Shown one piece after another: positions 40,301 to 52,600 of a stretch of 64,000 nucleotides of DNA. Source of the stretch: Pisaster brevispinus (lineage: Eukaryota; Echinodermata; Asteroidea; Forcipulatida; Asteriidae). The stretch's first letter is position 1. Each line of letters begins with the position of its first letter. The stretch lies in NCBI GenBank assembly GCA_023634235.1, contig JAMKCF010000001.1:4653140-4717139 (forward strand), written 5' to 3'. A model generated the notes under the pieces. It had not been told where the DNA came from. It saw nothing but the letters and a program-made list of their open reading frames with translations, and did no database searches. The translations under genes and the position numbers were made by a program.

Positions 40301-43300
40301 ATTACGGACCTCGTTAGTTCACGAACTAAAAGGAAAACCAAACACTTTCCAGTGGTTTGTGTTTGGTTGTACTGTAAATACCTGTAAACCGCATGGATTA
40401 GATAACCAACGCAATAGCCGAAAGCACCCGATCCAAGGCAATGTGTCTCTCTTACTACTTATTGGGAAATCCACCCGTTTGTATTTCAGCGAGCTGCGGA
40501 GACGGCCTTTTCTCGTGCCGTTCGGGGATTGGATGTGCCGCCCAGGCATCTGTTTGTGACGGCCTTTATGATTGTGACGAAGGCTCGGACGAGTTTGATT
40601 GTGGTAAGACATTCCTAAGTGAGGAATCTCACCAGAAATTGCACAATTAATGTAGTGAGCAAACCAGTTTTATTTGCGGGGTGTGGTTTGGTTGGGGTTG
40701 TTGGTAAACTCAAAACCTGGCAAAGACTGTCAGTGAGACATCAATAAGCCTGCTACAAAGAACGTAATGTTTTATTAATATTATTTTTTGTAATGAGATA
40801 TCGCCCAAATCACAAGGCCGGTCAGCCACTTCAAGGTGAGGCCTACACTTAACTGATTCGGGTTGCTGACCCGATTCAACTGCCACCAGGGGCACGTTGT
40901 CACAAACTCCTGGGGCTGAGACAGGGATACCCCTTCACAGTAAGGATGTAGGCAAGAGTATCATCCACTAGGAGCCTGACTTGCTCAAGGGCACACCTGT
41001 CATTACCGGGATTCGAACCCACACTCTGCTGCTGACAAAACCAAAGCTTGGGTCAGATGAACTAAACAGCTCGGCCCTTTTATCAAAGGGTTAAGTGTGT
41101 ATGTGTGTACAATTTTGTTCACAAAGTGTGATTAAAAAAAAACCCAAAAACACTATCAATAAATAAAATCACAATAAAATAAAACCTTCTGGGACCTGAG
41201 GCATGCTCCAAACCTTGGTCCACCAAAGTGTAAAGCCGAAACAAATTTAAGCCACTTAACCAGTCTAATGCCAATAATCATAGTTTGATTTCTTGCATTC
41301 TTCCATCGCCGTGCTTCATTTCTCGCTCCCTCCCCAAAAAAATTGGGTGTTTCTGTCAAACAAACAAAAAGTCAACTGTTTTTGTTTATTGTTTTCAGTT
41401 ATACTTTTGTTTTCCTTTAAAACTGCAGGGCAGTGTATTGATGGCCGTGTTAACTTAACCAAACAATCCCCAGTATTGATTGCGTCACCGCTCTGGCCAG
41501 ACCCATATCCTGAGCGCACGCAATGTCAATACATATTGGTTGCAGAAGTGGGATATTACGTGGTCGTAAGCTTTTTGGATTTTGACATCGACCAGGGATA
41601 TGATTTGCTGTTTATTGGAAACACTCTTGATATCAATACGGAATCCTTAATAACTACTGGGTAAGAGTTTAGCCTTTGTAATCACCGTATATAATACTTT
41701 TTGATGATAAGTTTGTAGGATAACTAGAAATTGTAACGTGGACTGTGATAGTAAACCACTTCCCGAAGAAGTATAACACTTAAAAACAAAAACAACAATG
41801 ATCACGAGTTGTCATTTCTTGGGCCAAGCGGTCCTTAGAACCGTTGAAATAGTTTTCCCGTGCTGGAACTTTATTATAAATTACAAAAGGACCCAAGCGT
41901 CTGCATCGAGCTGTTTTGGGGATGTGCATGTCTGGTGCAAAAGTTGAAATGCTTAATTACCGTAATAACAACATTAATAAAACATAGCACTTGAGGCGTT
42001 GAAACTTCATGCAATTTTATGTGTTGGTGAACTGTGTTTAAACATGTAAAATACAAAAAAGTAGAAAAGGCTGTTTGTAGCCGTTTACTGTGTGTCAATT
42101 TGTGCCGTCTGTGATCGAGTGCTTGCATTAGTTTTCCACCAAATACTAACTGATATTTCTACTTTTCAGAGGCCAGTATCCAGTCACAGCAGCATCTACA
42201 GTGAATGAAATGTCAATCATATTCAGATCCAATAATTTATTCCAAAAAGGAGGATTCCAGTTGCAAGTTGAACAGGCAAAGGAAGGTATATGCAAATTAT
42301 CTGCTTTATTCCCCTATCGTAGAAGTCAGTGGAATTAATTCAATGGCTGTACATTGTTTTGTTTTTTATTATGGTTTTCTTTCTTTATAAATTCCCAGCT
42401 TATTTTAATTTTAACAAACAATCTAGCAATAAATGGCGGTCTCTCTATCATTTACAGGCTAAATGGCTTCTGACTGGCACACCGAACAAACTTAGGATAC
42501 CGCAGACATTGGATTATGTATAGCTCAGTCGGTAGAGCGCCTGCACGTTTAAATGGGCATTGTCATCGTGATCACAGCGAGTCTGTGGCAAGACATTAAA
42601 CTCTGAACTCTCACCCAGTTACTGCAAACGCGCGCGGGATAACAATGGTGGGCCTTTTTAAAGCTTTTGTTTGTGATATGAAGGTTAATTATGACGCGCG
42701 CGCTTGTAGTAGCTTTGTGAGAGTTCATGTTTCCATGCCCATCCGTAAAATAACTTAGTCACGACAACAGTGCCCATTTAATCAGGAAGTCTCAGGTTCA
42801 AGTCCAGCCCTACCTAAGTTCCCCCTCCTTCTTCAAACCCTAAATTAATAAGAAATGCCAAACGATGTAAACTACAATACAGCGTGTGTTTTGATTTCAG
42901 TCATATGTGAAGATGAGGAAGCTTATTGCGTGATATTGAATCTACAGCTATGCGTCCAGAACAACACATCGGAAAGGGGCCTGCCTCTCTGCTTTCCGTC
43001 GGGTATTTAAGTCAAACCATTCATTAATTTTAAATAGGCTTTCTGAAATTTGTAACGTTTGCATCGGGGGTATAATAGTTACATTTTGTTTCCATCTTAA
43101 CCCCGAAGTAAAGGCAACCCCGAACAAATATATTGAAAAGTACATCGTTATAAGGTTAAATACAACATTGTTTTAGCTTTGGGTATGAATTTTCTCAATC
43201 CATGCAATTTTTTTCTTCATTTATGCAAAGCTAGTGTACGTGTGCAATTTATTTATATATTTTTTCCTGATTTTAAACACTAATAACGAACATTTTTATA

Positions 43301-46300
43301 CCATGGGTCCTAGTCACGATTTTACAAAGAACTAAGATTCATCTTATGATAAGTTGTCAATGGTACAATGTTACATGTGACGTCACACCTAACTTAGAAA
43401 CTAAGATTGATACCCAGTAAAGATCAATCTTAGCTCCAAGTTACCTGTTTAAAATGAGAAAAACAAAACAAAACAACAACAACAACAACTTTCATTCCGA
43501 CACCCTTTTGTTCCGACAACGCTGTGTTCCGACATGTTCTGAAAAACCCATGTGATTTATTCGCTTGTGGTTGGGGGAAATGCCGGAACACAGGGGTGTC
43601 GGAACTGGTAGGGTTGTCGGTTAGAGGTTCAAACTAACATCAGTCGTCAAGTGTTGTTGACAATTTAAGCCCGTACAATTTGATTATTTGTTACTAATTA
43701 GCTCTGTGGTTATTGTTGTTATCATAATTTCAGAGCTTTGTGGGAATTCGTACATCTACATGAACCTCATCACTGGATCCTACGAGGTGAAATCACCGTT
43801 TTTCCCTCTCAACTACCCTGCAGACGTCGGCTGCTGGTGGCAGGTCTATGCCAAGAACCGAGTAACGCCAATTCACATTGAAATCCTTGAGTTTCTGACA
43901 GAGACGGTGCGGGATGTGCTGCTGTTTGAACCATACGGAGGGACCGCGCAGTCCTTTTCACTCCACGGTAGCAGCAAAATGCGATCTTTGATTTTCAGCA
44001 ACATGGATTCTCTACATATATCTTTCATCGGGGACTCAACAGTGGAGTACAAAGGATTTCATTTCAAGATATCAAACATGGATGTCACAGGTAGGCCTTG
44101 GTGCAAGTACCAACATACTGAAAGTACCAAGCAGTGGCGTAACTAAGGGGATGGGACACGTGCCCCCCTCCATTGATGTCAGTGCGCCGTCTACATGTAT
44201 CCATCCAAAACCCATTCGTTTGTGCTCACCAATTGAAACACTACTGATTGCACTGGTAAACACAATGCCTTTCTAGGTTGGAATTAACTTTGGACTATGT
44301 TTTGTCTCCCCCGCCCACTCCAACAACCATACCCCACCCCCACCCCACCACCCATCCACCCCAGACAGACTTAATTGCCCTATAATTACAAATGCTTTCC
44401 GATGAGGTGCGAGTCCCCTTTGAGGGTTTTTTTTGGGAGCCGCGTGACCCAGGGTTTAACTTGCTTGACATACACATTATTTTTTCTAAGCAACACACAA
44501 AACCGTTTTGCTGAGAGGCAATTAAAACAACATATTTTCTTTCGAAGCTTACTTCTCTCTTCCTTTTACAAACACTTGAATCCTTGGTAGCTCTCAAATA
44601 AATATATAACATACACAAACATAAAAATTGCAATTTTGTTTCCAAATCATCCACATGTCGTCGCTCGTACCACGAAGTGACCTAACTCGTTCACAGTAAA
44701 ACAAGGCGTGTTCGGAGAAAATCACAATTGCAGTTGCAGTACTTTTCAAACTGCTCTTTCGGAGTCTGCTTACTATTTTTATTTAATTTTTTCATGCTGA
44801 AAATAAAGCTGAATACTTTATTCAGACAGAACTATCAATGTGTTTTCAAACCAATACAAACCAATACGTAATAGAGACCTATCGAGATAGGTCACTTTGT
44901 GAAAATACTACGCTTCCCAGGTTAGGTCACTTCGTGGTACGCAAATTCTAACGCGCGCCCAACCTGCGCGCACTGTAGCGCATAGTTTACCATTGTTAAA
45001 GTGGCGTATCTAGTTAGGTCACTTTGTGAAAAGACAAAATGGCAAGTCTAGTGATACGTCGTTTTTACTAATTAGTGTATCAACGAAACTATTACGTATT
45101 AGGCACTGAAACTTGCTGAAAGTGTTAACAGAAATGAGTATGTCAATAATTTGGTAAACAAAAATTGCAAAAATGTGTGATTTTAGTCAGTTAGGTCAGT
45201 TCGTGGTACGAGCGAATATGTATCTGCCTGTTTCTACAAGCAGTTGATGAGCTGAACATCTCATAACAAATAATAACTAATGTTTCTTTCAAATCAGATA
45301 GAAGAACCTGCCGCGATGACACACTACTTGACTGTGACGATGGATCCTGTGTGCTGAAAGGCGCCATTTGTAATGGATTTCGAGATTGCCAGGGTAGCGG
45401 ACTAGATGAACACCAGTGTGGTAAGACCGTTGTACGATCCTCGCGCTCATTTCAAGCAAGTTTCAAGTAATCAAATTGTGACAGATTTTATTTTCAGGTG
45501 TTGCTTACACATGGACATGATAGTATTTGCAAGAAATTTAAACAGAAGCCCATATTAAAATGTTGGTCTTTATGGGCGGTTTTACGGATGTAATCCTTTT
45601 TGACCGGTCGAAACAAAGATGTTGTGATTGTCAAAATGTACTACACACGATTGGTAATGCAATGATAACACGCTTAAGAGTACTTTTCAAGCATAATTTG
45701 GGGCTGAATAAAGAAAACGACTAGAGCTGGACTTGAACCTGCGACCTGCAGATTAAACGTGCCGGCGCTCTAACAACTGAGCTATCAAGCCACATTGGTG
45801 CCTGTCTCCTTCCGTTGTTTTTCTCATGTTTTTGTCTAGGGTTACAAGTCAGAAACCGTTTAACCCGCAACTGCCGTATAACCAGGGATCATTTCCAAGT
45901 TTACGGTGGAAACATCCGCAAAGGGATCAACTTAATTAGATGCAAACTAATTTTTCAAATACAAATTAATAAATTGCAAGGGAAACTGATTGTTGCATGG
46001 GTACTTTTATTTTTGTATAAGTTAGTTTCTGTCGTGGGAACAATCTCTGTTTCATATGGTACATGCGATTTATCCCAAAACAATGTTGATTTGTATTAAT
46101 CTTAAATTTTAACTCTTTGGGGCTTTGTTTTCAGGCAACTTTTATCAGCAACCTGAAGAGAAACTGGCAGCAGTGCATTACAAAAACAAACAAACAAACA
46201 ATTGCTTAGCTCATGGATACGTTCATAACATTTCCAACCTAAGCAACCAAATGTGTGTTTTCTTTTAAGATATTGTTTGCAGCTAATTACAGGAACATTT

Positions 46301-46622
46301 TCTCCTGTCTTTCTTTAGTGGGAAAGTTTTCCTTAATTCAAATATATATATATTTATTTATAAATATTTTTGTATTGCATTTGTCTTCTTTATTTACAGC
46401 AAATGTTAGTTGTCCTGGGTTTTATCACTGTCAGAACTCACTCGTGTGCCAGTATCAGTTTATGGTGTGTGATGGACGACCGGACTGCGACCAGGGCGAC
46501 GATGAAGCTAACTGTGGTAAACTCTAAAATGATTTTCATTTATTAGGAAAACAAGGGTGTTGGTGATTGCGGTACTTCAAGATGATTAGTGTATGTTTGG
46601 TGCTGTTTGTTGTTGGTGTGCA

Positions 46623-46655
<33 letters not shown>

Positions 46656-49600
46656 TTTATAATGGCGTATGTTGGCGTAATGCTGTTGTTGTTTTGCCAA
46701 TAGAGAATTATAGAAAAAGAAGAAAGCAGTCGCTTTACGAAGAGTATAATTTATTGCATTGGTCAGCACACCACAATAATCAGCAGTTTTGTGTAAATCT
46801 TTTGTTTGGTTTATCAAACTTTACAATAAATTATTAAACATTAATAAAAGACACTCAAACAATTTGTAAAATACAAGAAAACACTTTAACTATAATATAT
46901 CATTATCACGCATTTTAGTACGGTGAAACAAACTGTAACAATATAAAGTAGCTGCATAGATAAATGAAGAAAACAAAATATGGAAATTCCTTCTCTGAAA
47001 ATGTCATGGAACACCCAAGAAAAACATTTTCAAAATGGAGCGGCTTTCTAAAACAAAGACATGCACCTTTTTGACACTATTCAAACCAATTGAAATAGGG
47101 GAATCACCTGTTATGTCACTAATTTTAACTGATGAGACTGCAGTTCATCTCCCCCCCCCACAAAAAAAGAAGAAAAAACAGAAAAAGGGGTGAGTGACAC
47201 GTACACTGTCAACTGCATTACACATATTCGTTTCACTTTCTCCAATCTCAAAATTACCGTGTGATCTTACTCCAGATTGGTAAATACTTCAACAACTATT
47301 AAATGTAAAAACCTAATTGGTGAGAGGAACTGCAGCTGTTGATATACTTGACTAACGTGACTATTTTGAGAACTCATGTGGTTTGGATAAGTTTCACCCA
47401 TAAAACCTCGAATCTGAGAAACGAACGAATGAGTTGGTATTCAGATTTCTGAGGGTTGGTGTCCGTTTGCGAATTCTGCGTCCAGAGGTGCAGTTGGTAC
47501 CTGCCTGTCACCTGTGTTTTTTGGTGGAAATACCTTGACAATTGTGTTGCTTGTCGTTCAGAAAATATACACTTTATTCAGCTGAAACTTTCACAAAACC
47601 TTACTATTCATGAATTTACATCTAAGTGCAGTTATAACACCCTATAAGTTTGAATGTTGATGGCCAGAACAAGATCAGATCAATTTATGGTAGTGCACAT
47701 AATCCTCGTCTATCAACTTCACCAAGGATGTTGATGATATTTGTTTTCTCTTTGGTTTATTTATATTGACTTGTTCCTTGGTTGCGGTAGATGAACGATG
47801 CCCCAATGTGTGTAGATGTTGGTATGACGACATGGACAATCTCAACGTTGCTTGCGAAGACGGCTGGAACAAGACAACCGTTGACAACATCGTCCCAATA
47901 TCAAAAGCCCTGTAAGTATGCCCAACTGTTTACACTGGCGACATTTGGTGACATGCGTGTGCAATCCCATTTTGTTCTATTGCGGGTCACGTCATATTTA
48001 TCTCCACTCCCTGACGTTTTCATTGTCAGTTTAGAGAGAGAACACAATAATAGCTACGTGCATTGTATCTTTTAAAGCCGTCAATAGCCTTTTGTCGAGG
48101 CCTTCGTGGCTTGAACAGCTTTGTGAACAGCGGAGCGACTGGAACTGGAGACCACACAAGCGCGAGCCGAGTGGCGAAGCTACGGTGGACTTTTCCAACT
48201 TGTTTGCGGTTATTTTCATGATTTATTCATTAAGTATAAAAAGATGCATTACTCATAATTTGTAGGCAAATAAGTATCCGATGATACACACGACGAGATG
48301 TTCGCCATTTTGTATATTTGTTAATTTGCATAATTTGTTAATGTACGCTGACCCGTTGACCCACGTCGCTTTTGATTGGTTTAGACTTATGCTAACCGTA
48401 GGGTAGCAAATATCGAAATATAAAGACAAAAACATTAAAAACCGCAAACAATTTGGAAAAGGCACTCAAGGCTTTGCCACTCGCGTGCGTGGTCTCCCCT
48501 TCAATTTGCTTGGGATCGCGGCTCTATGAAGCTGTCCAAGCCACGAAGGCCTTGACAAAAGGCTAGGCCGTCAACGGATAATTTCGTAAAATTATGTTTT
48601 TTTTACATGCTTTGTTTTGTTTACAGCACACTGTCTGGAGGAAATATTAGTACTCTTGATGTCGGGATGTTCAAAGGTTTCATTCATTTAAATGCACTGT
48701 AAGTTCGACTGATAGAATAGCAAAAAGTAACCGTTTGTTTTGCCCTTGAACTTTTTCTCTTTTATTCCATGATTTATCCATGTTTAAGTTTCCATTTTGT
48801 TTTCTGCTCTTTGACCTGTTTTCCCCCTCTTTTGTTGTTCTCTTTTGGTTGTTTGCCCTTTTCCCCGAATCGGTTTTAAAGGGGTTTTTGTGTTTATCTT
48901 GGTTTCTTTATTCCTTTGTTTTAACTCAGTCTTTTCAAGATATATTGATATTTGATTAGTATTGCTTCAATTTCTCATAAATTGTATGGTTCTTGGTTTG
49001 TGTAGGTACTGATTTTATGTATTTATTTCCTTGAGGGGATGGTTGGTTAGGAGGAGTTTTAGAATGTCCAAGATATGGAACTCTAAACTAATTGCCTCTC
49101 CTCCCTTTTCCAGATCATTGTCAGACAATGGAATTACTCATCTGATGCCAGAAACCTTTGCAGATTTGGACAACTTGACCTTTCTGTAAGTTTTTTTCCG
49201 ACAACATCAGTCCGTCCAATCAACTTTTTATCTATACAAACAATATAAAATGGTAAAAGATTACTTTCAAAGATCTTAATCTTTCTTATGTTTGCGTTTA
49301 AGAGAAATTTCAAAGAACCTTATCCGAACCTTGGAGGCTGATACCTTCTCTCCGCTCAGCAACTTGGAAACCATGTAAGTGACGTATTTATGTTTGCAAA
49401 ACAGGTTCTAATATCTGACTCTCTAGCTTTGTAATTTTTAAAGTGGATTGGTTTTGGTCCTAGGCCCAAGTTCACTGAGCTACTTAAGCACAAACAAGAT
49501 AATTAAACAATCCCCGCCAGAATAAAGTTACCAGCCAATACCACGTCCCATGTACCATTGTGACTGGTGTCCTTCTCCGTTTTGCTAAGTTTCCCTCCGA

Positions 49601-52600
49601 GGTCCAGCTGGTCTGCAGCCAGTAGACCGAAAAAGCATTTTAGTTAATTACTCGTTCAATTTTTAACAAAAACAGGTGAAACCCTCTATCCCCAGACAGG
49701 CCCGATTGACATGGCCTATGACCCTTGAGGCTCTATGACTCATGGACTTAGAATCTCCAGTTAGAAAACACTTTTGTATAGGCTTGTGAACAAAAACGGG
49801 CCCCTTTGCTTTCTGCATAGAATCAGATCTGCCGATTATGATCTGCAGCAGTAAAACATCGAACCATAATAATGCCGTGATCTCTATATCAATCTCCTCT
49901 GTTTCAGGCAATGGTAGCTGATTGCGCAGCAGAACCGTCTAAACCCGTTTTATTCTCATTATTAAAAATGTTAATTCTTTAGCTACATTTGTGTGTGCTT
50001 GTTTGTTTTACAGGATTGCAATGGATCTACCACTCCGGAGAATAGAGTCCCTTGCTTTTCAGGGCCTCAGTAGTTTGAAAACTTTGTAAGAACGTATTTT
50101 ATTTTATATTCATATTAGTTTGAAGTTATTAGTTTGTATTTTTGTAGAACGTTTGATTTTCTGTATTTATGCACAATGTTCTGCTCGAATTTTTTTCTCG
50201 CACTTTGTCACGATGTATAATAATATTTTTGTATATATATATATTTTTTTAGAGAGCAACTCAAGGCTCAAATTTAAATTCAGTGGTATACGAATTTTTC
50301 ACTAGATAAAGACCTTTTAATAACTGAAACAAACTATAACAACTATCTAACATGGTGAATTAAATGCCACAGTGCTTAAAAAACAAATTTTGGATGGTAA
50401 CTTTTTAGGCAGCTTGTATTTGTCTACGTAGTTGCAGTTTCACCGTACCTCTTTTATCCAAAAACGGTCGACTTACTGATTTTTTTTTCAACTGACAGTA
50501 ACATTATTTTTTTTATTTGATTGCCGAGTTGACATAAATGCTAAGGCATTCCTAAAAAAATAAAAAATAAAATGATAAAGAACCAGGCCGCCGTGCGTAA
50601 ACCCTAAACAGTTTAAATCTGATTCATCACACTCTGATTCAAAGATATATACATTTCTACCTTTCCGTTAAAAAACATCCAATACCCAGTAAAGCTTGAG
50701 AACAAATCAGACAGTTAGCTTAGGCTTACCTCAAACTTCAATTATGCAGCGCTGTGTAGCTTATCGCGCAAGTTCCGAACTTGCTCGCTTAATTCCAAAC
50801 TAACGCACCTGAGTTTCAAACTCTGGTGGTAGCGCCCTTTTTTGACTCAATAAGGTATAATCATGCTAAACACTTCTCAATGTGTTTACATGACAAGTTT
50901 AAGCATGGCCACGCGATCTCCTCACGAAATATCAGAATGGATAAAACGTCCCAGAGTGCTTTGTATAAGATATCAACTACTACGTTTTGTACATAAATGA
51001 CTTGAATCTTAAATCTGATGACTACATATACATTTTAACCAGCACCGTAAATTTATTTCAGATGTATTTGTGTTGTGCAACTGTAATTCTCGCTGTCGAA
51101 GATCTGTTCTTTTTGTGAACGTGTGGATTTGTGAGTTGCTTTGACTGAATGTTATATGTCTTTGCATGTGTCTTTAAGGTGATTATAAAGTTGTCTGCTG
51201 AAATTCGATATTTGTGGGTAGGTTCCTAAAGGGAATATAACATTGTTTGTATTTCTCTACATACATTTGAGATTTGTGTGTGTTCTGATTAGTTATATTT
51301 GATGTTATTTACTCTGTAGGCCTAATGCTTTTTGATGTTTTTTTTTTATTTTCCTTTTTTTATTACTAATTTTGTTTTACTGATGTTAATGGGTGTTTTG
51401 GTTAGCCCATAATTTTGCCGGTTTGACAGTTACGCTTTTGTTTTAACTTGTGTTAAAGCTATCGCAACTCTTATCTTTGCCTAATTTGCTTTTAACTGCA
51501 GTGCATATTGTGTAATGTTTTTTGCATGTACACGTACGACCATGATGAAACAACTCTTTTGACGTTGAAGTAGGAGTAATTCAAAATATATTAAACACTT
51601 CCAACATTTCTCTTCAGAGTTCTTATCCGCGATCAACCAAATGACGACCCTGTAGTCGTCGATGGTGGCGCTCTGACTGATCTTGTCAGCTTGGAGAAAC
51701 TGTAAGTTTCTTAACTACTCAATCAAAATAGTGTGTAGAAAAATAATTAAAATATGTTTTTTACTATTGAATAATGATCTGGTTTGTTTTATGAACGGGT
51801 AGAGATCAAACTGGAGAAAATTGACACCGTCTGATTTTTGTTCGAATCCCACAAAGAACGAACAAAGCGTATTAATTGTTTTGCTTTTTTTATTTTTTAA
51901 ATATTTTTTGTAGCTCCAACCCGATACATGTACTTGGGTGTCCACAACCCCCCCATACATTTGGGGCTGTCTCCCACATCTAAAACTGACAAATGTTTCA
52001 TCACGACTTCCACAATGTCCGTTTGAGCCCGTTGGTGTGGTGTCTTAGTCGCTGATGCCCATATACTTAATTGTTTTAACAGAAAGCAGAAGAAAGGAAG
52101 AAGAACAAACACAAACATTATCAAAGATACTTGTGCTTTGTAATGATAACTTACGTTTGAGATGGAAGTTATATCCGAGAAAATTGAACCTGAAAACCTA
52201 ACATTAAAAAAAATAAAATAAATAAAAACAAAAAATAATAAAAAAATAATATTAACAACCACTGTGTTTACAAGCTGTACATTGTAATTGGTTTTTCACT
52301 TGTTCCCGACTCACACAACGGATTAAGCCTACAGGTTTGTTATTTCATGTGGGTCTGTGATCACTAAAAAAAAAAAGCTTTTACAATCTTAATACCTTAT
52401 ACCAATCTGTCAGATTTACTTTCGGGTAAACATTTTGCTAGATGCAAGAAACCCTGATGATCATCGTCATTGGTCACTCGTTATTTCCACTGCGTAAGCA
52501 CCCAAACATGCGGTACTAATTAACAACCACGTTTGCCCATCGTAAGCTGTCTGTTCTCTTCAACGTAGTGCTTAGTTAACTGCCCTTAGTTGAAAGTGAT

